Assembly: GCA_963771305.1 (NCBI GenBank)
Contig: CAVYTS010000033.1
Span: 372,001 to 436,000, forward strand
From: CAJCIT01 sp963771305
Lineage (GTDB): Bacteria > Acidobacteriota > Terriglobia > Bryobacterales > Bryobacteraceae
Direction: 5' to 3'
Length of the DNA: 64,000 nt
The notes beneath the pieces are model-generated. The model searched no databases, was not told the origin of the DNA, and was given only the letters and a program-made list of their open reading frames with translations. A program made the position numbers and the translations under genes. This document shows, piece after piece, positions 26,506-34,294 of this stretch; positions within the stretch are counted from its first letter, which is position 1; each line of letters begins with the position of its first letter.

Positions 26506-26517
26506 ACCGAACTTCTT
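26501..26517. repeat. Left end of IS1634-type element: target duplication plus inverted repeat
   Basis: CCTAAA (26501-26506) is repeated at 28472-28477. CCGAACTTCTT (26507-26517) is the exact complement of 28461-28471; beyond these 11 bp the ends are only partly alike. Confidence 0.85.
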
Positions 26518-28471
26518 TTGTGGAGTTTGCGGTAATCAACAGCAATGATTGAAGTTACGCAATCTTGCGGTGTCGCCTACTGGGTACAGCTACAAAGACG
26601 CGGAGACCTGGAGTAATTGGAAAGCGCGCAGTTGGACGGGTGTTGTATTGGCTAACAGGCGGAGGTTTTGAGCGCCGACGCGAACCTCGTTGAGCGTCAG
26701 GGTGGCAAGATCTTTCAACAGAGTTTGAAAGCTGTGCACGGGTAAGTGATCAGCGGTGATCTTGGTGGCATCCTTGCGCTTGGCTTTGTCCGATCGCTGG
26801 GCAGGACTGACGATGCTGCTGCGCGCGGCGTCTGCCGCCTGCGCCTCGTCGTCGTCGAAGAGCAAAGGAGACAACTCTCGTCGCATGTGCCACTCAACGT
26901 AGTAGGCCAGCATGCACAAAAAAACATGCGCCCGCACTCGATCGGCCAGGTCATGATAAATGGGGCGGACCTTCAAATCCACGCTCTTCAGACTGCGGAA
27001 AGCGCGCTCGACGTCGGAAAGCCCCTTATAGTGACCGACGACCTTCTGGCTGCTGAGTGCCTCGGCCGGAACGTTGGTGCGGATGACGTAAATGCCATCC
27101 AGGGCCGCTTCCCGTTCAATGTTGTCCGGCTTGCGCTCGAAACGAAAACCGTCATCCTCAATGAACAGCTTGAAGTGTTTGCCCATCTTGTAGCGGCCTA
27201 GAATGCGGCCCACGGCCAGGCCGATCTCTCTGCGGCCGCGCAATGGTTTTTTCTTTCGCTGAGTAGATTTCACAATTTTGTTGAGCTGCTTTTCAGTGGC
27301 CTCCAGTAGTTCATTACGCTTACGAGTTCGCTCTTCAGCGAGCAGCGGGTTGAGGCAGGCAATTAAGCGTTCACCTGGGAAGGATGGATGCTGGATTTCC
27401 GCCATGTCCTGTTGATCGAAGAACGACAACTGCAGTGCGCCTCCCGTTATCAGTTTCTGAATCTGGACCGACTTGAGGGCCGAGATCCATTGCAGACCTG
27501 CATGCGGGTTAAGGTCTTCGCGGATGCGTGCCGAAGTCAGCATCCCGCGGTCGCCGACCAGGATCACTTTCTTCAGGCCAAAACGGAGCCGCAGTTTGTC
27601 GACTTGCGAGGCGACGGTCTTGGGATCGCCTGTATTGCCCTCGAAGACTTCCACTGCGATGGGGCGACCTTCCGAGGCAGTCAGCAGTCCGAAGGTGATC
27701 TGCAGATTACCACGGCGCTCATCGCGCGAATGGCCAAAGCGGGCCAGCGGGCAGTGACGGCCTTCGAAATAGGTGGAACTGAGGTCATAGAGGACCAGAG
27801 AACCGTCTGACAAGTGGCGCTTGGCGAGAGCATTTTCGATGCTGGATTGGCGGGTAAGCAGCCAATCCAGGGCATTGTAGAGTTGGGCCTCCTGAATGTC
27901 GTGACCCAGTCCGAGGAGGGAGCCAAGCGAAGAGGTGGCCGTTTCTTGTCGGAGACCGCGACAGGTGGCGAGTTTGGAGGATGGGGCAAGGATCCGAGCC
28001 ACGATCAAGGCCACCACCAAATCACGTTCGGGGCAACGGGAGCGAGACAAGATGGGCTCAAGACCGAGCCGGCGAAGGGAGCCGAGGACAGCGGCAACAT
28101 GACCATGAGGCAAGGAGCGCTGAATCTGGAATGCTTCCGACAAAGGAACCAGAGATTCGCCTTTCAGGACACGTCGAAGAGAATCGAGCTGGGATGCAGG
28201 CCAGTGGGAGAGATTGGCGAGAGTGGTTTTGACAACCTTGCCGTCCAGCCGCTGGGCTTGACGGAGGAGAATAGCGGGAGGAGAGTTGCGGTTGGGGACA
28301 GTCTCCACGTACATGGGAACATACTATCACAAATAACCTGACAATACAAATTAAATATAGTAATATACATGGGTACAAACTAGAGTTGTAACGATGCTCT
28401 ACTTTGGCGAAACTGCTGATGGTTCAAAGACTTAAACGCAAAGGGAGCCCAAACCGGCGCAAGAAGTTCGG
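26507..28471 (-). mobile_element. IS1634-type insertion sequence, 1965 bp
   Basis: Delimited by 11-bp terminal inverted repeats and a 6-bp target duplication (CCTAAA), with one long transposase gene in between. Size and duplication length fit the IS1634 family (IS4 superfamily). The right part next to the inverted repeat (28315-28460) is AT-rich compared with its surroundings and probably contains the transposase promoter. The insertion separates the PA14 gene from the patatin-like gene. Confidence 0.88.
26590..28314 (-). CDS. IS1634-family transposase
   Basis: 574 aa, intact. It has the family start (MYVETVPNRNSPPAILLRQ), the first catalytic Asp in LVLYDLSSTYFEGRHCPLAR, the second Asp in KKVILVGDRGMLTSARIRED, and a C-terminal region with HYKGLSDVERAFRSLKSVDL that holds the likely catalytic Glu (the YREKxxIE-like part of IS4 superfamily enzymes). 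The start at 28314 is close to the AT-rich end. Since ends, duplication and frame are intact, the element may be active. Confidence 0.93.
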   Translation of the reverse strand: MYVETVPNRNSPPAILLRQAQRLDGKVVKTTLANLSHWPASQLDSLRRVLKGESLVPLSEAFQIQRSLPHGHVAAVLGSLRRLGLEPILSRSRCPERDLVVALIVARILAPSSKLATCRGLRQETATSSLGSLLGLGHDIQEAQLYNALDWLLTRQSSIENALAKRHLSDGSLVLYDLSSTYFEGRHCPLARFGHSRDERRGNLQITFGLLTASEGRPIAVEVFEGNTGDPKTVASQVDKLRLRFGLKKVILVGDRGMLTSARIREDLNPHAGLQWISALKSVQIQKLITGGALQLSFFDQQDMAEIQHPSFPGERLIACLNPLLAEERTRKRNELLEATEKQLNKIVKSTQRKKKPLRGRREIGLAVGRILGRYKMGKHFKLFIEDDGFRFERKPDNIEREAALDGIYVIRTNVPAEALSSQKVVGHYKGLSDVERAFRSLKSVDLKVRPIYHDLADRVRAHVFLCMLAYYVEWHMRRELSPLLFDDDEAQAADAARSSIVSPAQRSDKAKRKDATKITADHLPVHSFQTLLKDLATLTLNEVRVGAQNLRLLANTTPVQLRAFQLLQVSASL

Positions 28472-28477
28472 CCTAAA
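28461..28477. repeat. Right end of IS1634-type element: inverted repeat plus target duplication
   Basis: AAGAAGTTCGG (28461-28471) pairs with 26507-26517, and CCTAAA (28472-28477) equals 26501-26506. Confidence 0.85.
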
Positions 28478-28489
28478 CAGCCGCGGCGT

Positions 28490-30289
28490 CTATGACAAAA
28501 GGGCAGCAATTTGGGATTGGATCTGCTGAACGTTCCAGGCTGAGAGCTGTGCCAGCATGTTCACCGCTTCCGGCGGCAGATAGATCTGTTCAACGGTGTA
28601 GTAATTCGGAAAGTTCGCCAGTGGCCCGATGCCGCTTCCAGAGTTATTGATCAGGGTGCCATTGGAGTTTTCGTTCGATTGTCCATTTGTGAGATCCGTT
28701 AGGAGACTCCCATCGGTAATCTGGTTTTGCCAGTTGTTGACCCGGTTGTTGTATACCCACACCACCGTGACCTGCCGGCCCGCGGCTATATTGGCCACCG
28801 GATTTTCGACCGTTACCAGTGTCTGTGCGAAGGCGGCGGTGTAGGTTCCAAGGCTCGAGCCCTGATTGGCGCCGCCACAGCTGGCGTTGTACAAGCCCAT
28901 GCAGAGCGCATCCAACTCATTGTTCGCGTTGCTAAACACCTGCACGTAACTCAGCGGTTGGCTGGGGCTCATGCCGCCGAAGGAAACGTAAGGCGGGCCG
29001 GAATCCGGGTAATAACTGCCGAAAAGCACAGGAAGCGACGTGTCGACCACTACCTGGATACCTGACATACCCAACGGAGTTTCCGAATTGACGAAGGCCA
29101 CGATTCGGTTCGCATTGGTTTGAGCAAGCAGGCCGAGGATGCCGGTGTTATCAAAGCTTCCGCCGTCGGAAAAGCCGCGCCGGGTGTTCTGCGGTTGGCT
29201 CACCTGTCCCAGCGGCCAGTAGTTGTACTGCGGCACTACCTCGGCTGCGTCCGAGTCGATTAATAGCTGCAGAGCCGCCTTCAGCAGACCGGCGGCCCAA
29301 GTGCTCAGATGAAATTTCCTGACAACTTCCGCTACCACATCATCGATGGCCACATTGATGTAATGGAGGAGGAGCTCGGCAAAGAACGCGCTGGAGCAAC
29401 CGGTAATGTCGCAGAGAGAATAGCACCGGCTCACGTCTACCATGGCGGTCTGAGGATTCGGTCCAGCCCCGGCAAGCGTTGAGGTGAAGGCGAATGATTC
29501 GACGCTCCCTCCCCCGACGACGGTCTGATCCGGGCTCTGCCCCGGAACACCTGTCGCCCGGGCGGTCGCCTGGACAGGCACCTGCGGCGATTCGGCTTCG
29601 GCATAGTTCTCAATCAGATTGGTATTGACAATAAGGGTGGGCCGGTTGGGCTGGCACGTATAGAACGACGCCGGCGTCAGCGTTAGATTCTCGGAGGTAA
29701 TGTTCTGCTCGATGTAATCGGGTGAAAGGCTGAAGAATCGGTCGGGCAGCAAGTAGGGCGCGTTGGAAGAATAGGCGGCGTTGTAGAGTCCAAAGGGCTT
29801 CAGAACCAGCTCACCCACGCCCGCAATCCAGAACCAGTTTCGGATGTCGGGGCCCAGGGGATCGAAGAAACCCCATTGCCACAATACGCCCAGATAATCC
29901 GCGATCGCAGAAACGTTAAATTGCTGCGGCACGAGCCCGAGGCACTGCGACCCCATCGAGGCCACAGCAGCCGCCGTCAGAGCGTTGGGTGCGGTAGGTG
30001 TAATCAGAAAGTCAGCATCGCTGACATTCGACGGCAGAAACGTATAGATGACACTCGCCCACGTACCGCCCGAGACCGAGGAGATGTATTGAAATTGGCT
30101 TAGCATCGTCTCACCTGCGTTGTTCGGAGCGTGAAGATTGTTCAAAGCCGAGAGCTGCCCCAAAGCGCACGTGAGTGCCCGCGATCCCCCGCCGGAAAGA
30201 CAAACAGCTGTCACCGGAGTGGTAGAGGCCTGCTGCTTGACAGCCGGATAGAGGTTTGCCTCGTAACAGTCAGTCTGCGAGCTACTCAT
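28490..30289 (-). CDS. Patatin/cPLA2-like lipase domain protein
   Basis: 599 aa from the ATG at 30289, which has AGGAGAG 7 bp upstream; the longer frame to 30778 overlaps cinA in antiframe and is not coding-like. The glycine-rich oxyanion motif CLSGGGSRA is at 30-38, the nucleophile elbow SVSGGTW has Ser73, and the catalytic Asp is probably in GFSDGGSFDNTGILGLL. Order and spacing match patatin/cytosolic phospholipase A2-like hydrolases, which cleave acyl esters of lipids. There is no signal peptide. It lies about 83 bp below cinA in a minus-strand run with pgpA, so a link to phospholipid turnover is possible. Confidence 0.82.
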   Translation of the reverse strand: MSSSQTDCYEANLYPAVKQQASTTPVTAVCLSGGGSRALTCALGQLSALNNLHAPNNAGETMLSQFQYISSVSGGTWASVIYTFLPSNVSDADFLITPTAPNALTAAAVASMGSQCLGLVPQQFNVSAIADYLGVLWQWGFFDPLGPDIRNWFWIAGVGELVLKPFGLYNAAYSSNAPYLLPDRFFSLSPDYIEQNITSENLTLTPASFYTCQPNRPTLIVNTNLIENYAEAESPQVPVQATARATGVPGQSPDQTVVGGGSVESFAFTSTLAGAGPNPQTAMVDVSRCYSLCDITGCSSAFFAELLLHYINVAIDDVVAEVVRKFHLSTWAAGLLKAALQLLIDSDAAEVVPQYNYWPLGQVSQPQNTRRGFSDGGSFDNTGILGLLAQTNANRIVAFVNSETPLGMSGIQVVVDTSLPVLFGSYYPDSGPPYVSFGGMSPSQPLSYVQVFSNANNELDALCMGLYNASCGGANQGSSLGTYTAAFAQTLVTVENPVANIAAGRQVTVVWVYNNRVNNWQNQITDGSLLTDLTNGQSNENSNGTLINNSGSGIGPLANFPNYYTVEQIYLPPEAVNMLAQLSAWNVQQIQSQIAALLS

Positions 30290-30372
30290 GGGTGTACTCT
30301 CCTGGTTTGGGCAAAAACAATTGTATTCGAGATGGGGCGAACACATGCCGCGCATCAAGACGAGCGCGGGAA

Positions 30373-31650
30373 CTATGTGGCGAGCAGTGCTCTGCGCAAG
30401 AGGTCGAGGGCGGTTTGAGTGGCCAGCGTGCGAATGCGAAGCCTTCCCAGGCCGTAGCGCAGCTTGGTCACCTTGACGCTGTCTCGTGAAGCCATGCCGA
30501 TGAAAACGGTCCCTACGGGCGTTTCTTCCGTGCCACCACCCGGGCCGGCGTAGCCGGTTGTCGATAGCGCATAATCCGCGCCCGTCTGTTTCAGAGCGCC
30601 GGCTGCCATCGCCGCTGCCACGGGTTCGCTCATGGCAGAATGGGCATCGAGCAATTCTCGCGGCACGTTCAGTAGCGTTCGCTTCTGTTCGTCGGTATAG
30701 GTAACTAAGCCCGCCAGGAAGAAGTCGGAGCTGCCGCCGTGTTCGGTCAAGCGCGAGGCGATCAAGCCGCCCGTGCAACTCTCGGCCGTTGCGACGGTCG
30801 CATGCCTGGCGCGCAGCAGACGGCCCACGACCATCTCGAGCGCCTCTTCGGGATCGGTCGTATAGACCCGGTCACCCAGCAGCTGTGCAATGGGGTCACC
30901 AACTTCCTTCAACAAGGCGTCCGCCTCGGACTCCGTCGCGCAGCGTGCCCTCAGATGAACAGACAAGTCGCCGGGTGCGGAAAGCACTGTAGTGACGGGG
31001 TTCTCGTACTTTGAGTAAACCGGAGCAATCAGTGTGTCCAGGTCCGACTCACCCATACCGGCGATGCGAAAGTTGCGCACCCGAATCACCTGGGGCGGAA
31101 GCAAAACGCGCAACCGGGGCACTACTTGCTCCGTCACCATCGGCTTCATCTCATGGGGAGGACCCGGCAGCAGAAAAAGCCCACCGCGCCCGACCGGGCA
31201 GAACTGCCCAGGCGCTGTGCCGTTTGGATTCGGAAGAGCCTCCGCGCCTTCAATGAGATAAGCCTGCCGGCGGTTAATCTCCGCCATTCGCCGTTTAATC
31301 TGTTCGAACCGCCGGATGAGAACTGCTTCCTGTTCCGCAGAGAGGACGAGTCTTCTACCCAACGCAGTGGCCGCGGCATCGCGCGTTACGTCATCCTCGG
31401 TCGGTCCCAGACCACCGCTGAGGAGGACAAACTCCGAACGCTCCAGTGCTTCACGAATCGCCTGCTGCAAACGCGCTCGGTCGTCACCCACAATCTGTTT
31501 GCCGACCACCTCGAGCCCCATGGCGTTCAAGTGCTCGGTAATGAAGAGCGAATTGGTGTCAAGCCGCTGCGGCGTCAGCAACTCACTCCCTATCGCGATG
31601 ATTTCAGCAACCGGCTGGAGCGCCGGCGCTGTCGGCTTGATGTCAGACAC
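30373..31650 (-). CDS. cinA: CinA-family nicotinamide-nucleotide amidohydrolase
   Basis: 425 aa from a GTG at 31650, 7 bp after the previous stop. The N-terminal molybdopterin-binding-like domain (AEIIAIGSELLTPQRLDTNS, LSGGLGPTEDDVTRDAAA, LLPGPPHEMKPM) is about 1-250. The C-terminal CinA domain (VATAESCTGGLIASRLTEHG, LVTYTDEQKRTLLNVP, STTGYAGPGGGTEETPVGTV) removes the amide of NMN in the pyridine nucleotide cycle; the first domain in related proteins hydrolyses ADP-ribose. The frame is intact and full length. It is third in an apparent operon after pgpA and the IPT/NHL gene. Confidence 0.95.
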   Translation of the reverse strand: MSDIKPTAPALQPVAEIIAIGSELLTPQRLDTNSLFITEHLNAMGLEVVGKQIVGDDRARLQQAIREALERSEFVLLSGGLGPTEDDVTRDAAATALGRRLVLSAEQEAVLIRRFEQIKRRMAEINRRQAYLIEGAEALPNPNGTAPGQFCPVGRGGLFLLPGPPHEMKPMVTEQVVPRLRVLLPPQVIRVRNFRIAGMGESDLDTLIAPVYSKYENPVTTVLSAPGDLSVHLRARCATESEADALLKEVGDPIAQLLGDRVYTTDPEEALEMVVGRLLRARHATVATAESCTGGLIASRLTEHGGSSDFFLAGLVTYTDEQKRTLLNVPRELLDAHSAMSEPVAAAMAAGALKQTGADYALSTTGYAGPGGGTEETPVGTVFIGMASRDSVKVTKLRYGLGRLRIRTLATQTALDLLRRALLAT

Positions 31651-31657
31651 GATGTTC

Positions 31658-32692
31658 TTAGAGCAGTAAGCCTGTCACACCAACGTCGGCCCGAAATAAT
31701 GCGCTATGCGTGGCGATGATGAGCGCCCCACCCGGCGCAAACGCCAGGCCGACAATATTGGGGCCCGAAAGGAACAGCTCGGGTTCCGGTGACGTACCGG
31801 CGGTTTTCAGACGAATCACGCCACGACGGCCCTTCAGTGACGCCGCCACATACAGACTACCCGTGTCGTCAAATGCCAATCCCTGCGGTCTGCCAAGGCC
31901 GCGGTGAAACGTCTCCACTTCTCCGGCTGTCGAGATCCGGTAGACATTGTCGAAACTCGAGGTGGTCGGTCCGGTGATGTACAGATAGCCATCCGGCGCG
32001 AAGGCCAGATGATATGCAGCGATGGAAGCCTCCAGCGTTGCGAACACATAGATTTGGCGGCTCCGGCTGATCTTGAAAATTGTGCCGCTCCGATCACCGA
32101 CGTAAAGGTTCTCGTCCGCGTCGAATGCAATGCCCGTCGCCACGCCCATGCCCTCGACAAACACCGACATGTTGCCGGTAGGTGTAACTCGATAGATGAT
32201 TCCGTCGAAGCGGCTCGATACATAAAGCAGACCCTCGCGATCGAAGGCCAGTCCGGTCGGGTTCATCAAATCGGTAACAAACGGTTTGCTGGTGTAACCC
32301 GAGTCAATTTTGTAGATCGAAACCGGCGACTTCTGGCCTCGCGATCCGCTAAAGGTGGTGTAGACGTTCCCTTCCTGGTCCACCGCCGGATTTGCCACAG
32401 GATGCAGGCTGTCGGCAATTGGCAAGCCGACGATCGACTCCCAAACCTCGCTTTCCAGTGGCCCGGAATGGACCACAATTTCGCCGGTCAGCGCCCCTTC
32501 GGGGACACGGGCCACGATGTGGTTGTCCGACGCAATCATCAGGGGCGCCGGTTCCTCTGCAATCGTGACCCGGGGGTGGCCTTCGACGGCAAAACGCTGG
32601 CCACGAATCTGGAACTCGCCGTTGGTAATGGCGGCTGCTGGTTCCACCGTGGTTATTGTGGGCCGTACTGCGGCCTCTTTTCGAATGGCCAT
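31658..32692 (-). CDS. IPT/TIG plus NHL-type beta-propeller protein
   Basis: 344 aa. Residues ~10-85 form an IPT/TIG-like Ig domain (PTITTVEPAAAITNGEFQIR, VTIAEEPAPLMIASDNH). The rest is a six-bladed-propeller-like set of repeats, each with a phrase such as MNPTGLAFDREGLLYVSSR, VATGIAFDADENLYVGDR, YHLAFAPDGYLYITGP, RPQGLAFDDTGSLYVAAS, SMP-30/NHL style. No signal peptide is visible, so location is uncertain. It begins 2 bp after the pgpA stop and ends 7 bp before cinA, so all three are surely co-transcribed. The ligand or partner is unknown. Confidence 0.85.
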   Translation of the reverse strand: MAIRKEAAVRPTITTVEPAAAITNGEFQIRGQRFAVEGHPRVTIAEEPAPLMIASDNHIVARVPEGALTGEIVVHSGPLESEVWESIVGLPIADSLHPVANPAVDQEGNVYTTFSGSRGQKSPVSIYKIDSGYTSKPFVTDLMNPTGLAFDREGLLYVSSRFDGIIYRVTPTGNMSVFVEGMGVATGIAFDADENLYVGDRSGTIFKISRSRQIYVFATLEASIAAYHLAFAPDGYLYITGPTTSSFDNVYRISTAGEVETFHRGLGRPQGLAFDDTGSLYVAASLKGRRGVIRLKTAGTSPEPELFLSGPNIVGLAFAPGGALIIATHSALFRADVGVTGLLL

Positions 32693-32694
32693 GG

Positions 32695-33156
32695 CTAGAA
32701 AAGGTTGACCCTTACACCTATATACAAGATAAGCGCAGCGTATCCGCCGGCCGCCAAATCATCGACGACAATCCCCACACCTTCCGGCAACTTCTCCAGA
32801 TTCCGCACCGGCCACGGTTTCCAGATATCGAACAACCGAAACAATATCAGTCCGGCCACCAGGCTTTTCCAATTCCATACCGGCGCCGCCAGAAGTGTGA
32901 CCCACTGCCCAAGCACTTCGTCGACCACCACGATGCCGGGATCCTTCTTTCCGACGTGCCGCGCGGTCATGGTTGCCGCCCATATACCGGGCAACAATAT
33001 CAGAAACACCAGAGCCAAGAGAGCGTACCGGTCTAAGCTGAAGTACTGAAGTGCCACAACCATCAGCACCGCGGCAATCGATCCAGCCGTGCCGGGCCCC
33101 CAAGGGAAGTAGCCGCACCCAAACCAGCTCCCGATCACAAGCGCAAGCTTGGTCAC
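32695..33156 (-). CDS. pgpA: Phosphatidylglycerophosphatase A
   Basis: 153 aa from a GTG at 33156. It removes phosphate from phosphatidylglycerophosphate to give phosphatidylglycerol in the inner membrane. Family motifs: GSWFGCGYFPWGPGTAGSIA near the N-terminus, DPGIVVVDEVLGQWVTLLA in the middle with the acidic catalytic residues, LFRLFDIWKPWPVRNLEKLP, and GVGIVVDDLAAGGYAAL. Three to four helices. It is first in the operon pgpA - IPT/NHL - cinA, a combination in which pgpA and cinA are often neighbours in bacteria. Confidence 0.95.
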   Translation of the reverse strand: MTKLALVIGSWFGCGYFPWGPGTAGSIAAVLMVVALQYFSLDRYALLALVFLILLPGIWAATMTARHVGKKDPGIVVVDEVLGQWVTLLAAPVWNWKSLVAGLILFRLFDIWKPWPVRNLEKLPEGVGIVVDDLAAGGYAALILYIGVRVNLF

Positions 33157-34112
33157 AATGGGCGCCTTTGTTTACAGCTCATCGAGCCGATCCATCGCAT
33201 ATCGGGAAGCTGGTGACCAGGCTCACCGGTTGCCGTCCCCGCCCCACTCGTCCCCACCAACATCCAGGTCGTCATCGCCCTGCTCCAAGGGGGCGGGTGT
33301 CGGGTCGGAGGTGGCGCACTCAGTTGCCCGAGTGCTGGCCCGTCCGCCGCCCAAACGGGGTGTGCGGTTTTCCCGCGCCCCGCTTTCACGAAGGCACAAA
33401 CAACGAGACACGATTCCGACCCTATCGAGTGGGGCTGGCACCGCACCTGTCAGGTTGATCCGGTCCGCCAGTATCCTCGGATGATGATGTACGGGTTTTT
33501 CCCAAAAGGAACTGATCCACCTCATCGCCCTTACTCATCTGACTTCCCTTCTCTTTCCTCCTGCCTTCGTCTGCCGCCTTCCCCGACCCACTCCGGTCGC
33601 CGATTGCTCGGTCACACGGCTTTCACCATGTTTGAAGTACTATTCGGCAGTCCGACTACTGACCGAGCATCGCTTCCCATTTCGCTTTCGCTTATAAGGT
33701 CGCTTATCCCCATACCGCGGGGAACTCTGCCAGTCCTCCTGAGGTCACGCATCACTCTTCTGTACCGTGCCATCCGCAAACACCTTGGTGCGGCGGGTGA
33801 ATGAGTAACGCCTTCGCCTCCATAATGCAGGCTCGACCTTGCCCCGCCTTTGGCCGACCGGTTCATCTTCGGGGCAGCCCCCATCGATTACGGCCCGGTA
33901 CTTCTCCTCATGCCCTTCGGATTCCACCTCGCGGTGGACACCCTGCCCTCCGGAGTCCTGCGAAATGGTGGCTCCAGGTCCGCCTTGTTCTGTTTCCGGC
34001 TTTCGCTTTCGTGCCCGTGTAGACGTCTCCATACCTTCCTTCCTTCTCCGGCCCGCGAGGCATTACCCCCGCGTTCGGATATGGCGCTCCTCATTCGAGC
34101 GCCAGAGGGACT
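33157..34112. other. Gene-free 0.95-kb stretch with structured-RNA character
   Basis: No protein-coding frame here looks real on either strand; the open frames are Arg/Pro/Gly-rich and have no family signal. On the minus strand the stretch is purine-rich in its middle (about 33540-33800) and contains GGTGAAAGCCGTGTGACC near 33610-33630, followed 230 bp later by a hairpin that matches group II intron domain V. I read it as the remains of a group II intron or similar retroelement without its reverse transcriptase gene, lying between yacG and pgpA. The 5' and 3' borders are not defined. Confidence 0.4.
33353..33385 (-). ncRNA. Group II intron domain V-like hairpin
   Basis: Read on the minus strand, the 33 nt begin AAGCGGGGC, continue GCGG-GAAAA-CCGC, then AC, and close with ACCCCGTTT. 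This gives an outer stem with the AGC triad in which G pairs with U, a 2-nt AC bulge, and a GNRA-like capped inner stem. These are the defining traits of domain V, the catalytic centre of group II introns, and the inner part (GCGGGAAAACCGCAC) is the version I know from bacterial introns. A simple G/C hairpin is the alternative; no intron-encoded protein is present. Confidence 0.5.
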
Positions 34113-34283
34113 TCAACCCTCCTGAACAATGCGCTGCTCAGCGCACATCACGTATTTTTCTGACGCCCAGTTGCCCAGGTCGATGATCCGACAACGATCA
34201 CTACAGAATGGCATCCATGGGTCGTCTAGGGCGACTCCCTTTTTGCAGATAGGACAGCGAATAGCCGGTTTCGAATCAGGCAT
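34113..34283 (-). CDS. yacG: YacG, DNA gyrase inhibitor / zinc-binding protein
   Basis: A 56-residue frame from the ATG at 34283 to a TGA at 34113. It reads MPDSKPAIRCPICKKGVALD and then FCSDRCRIIDLGNWASEKY. The four zinc ligands are Cys10, Cys13, Cys27 and Cys31, and the phrase RCRIIDLGNWASEKY is the family signature. In E. coli YacG binds GyrB and inhibits gyrase. It starts 11 bp after the rimO stop on the same strand, so it is likely expressed with rimO. The assignment is strong despite the short length. Confidence 0.93.
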   Translation of the reverse strand: MPDSKPAIRCPICKKGVALDDPWMPFCSDRCRIIDLGNWASEKYVMCAEQRIVQEG

Positions 34284-34294
34284 ACGGCGCGGAC

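Noticed and set aside
29876..30489. Small plus-strand frames over the patatin-like gene and cinA
   Set aside because: No ribosome sites, no conserved motifs, and full overlap with real genes.
33051..34186. Several Arg/Pro-rich frames on both strands in the yacG-pgpA gap
   Set aside because: They overlap each other in all frames and look like translations of a structured RNA and not proteins.
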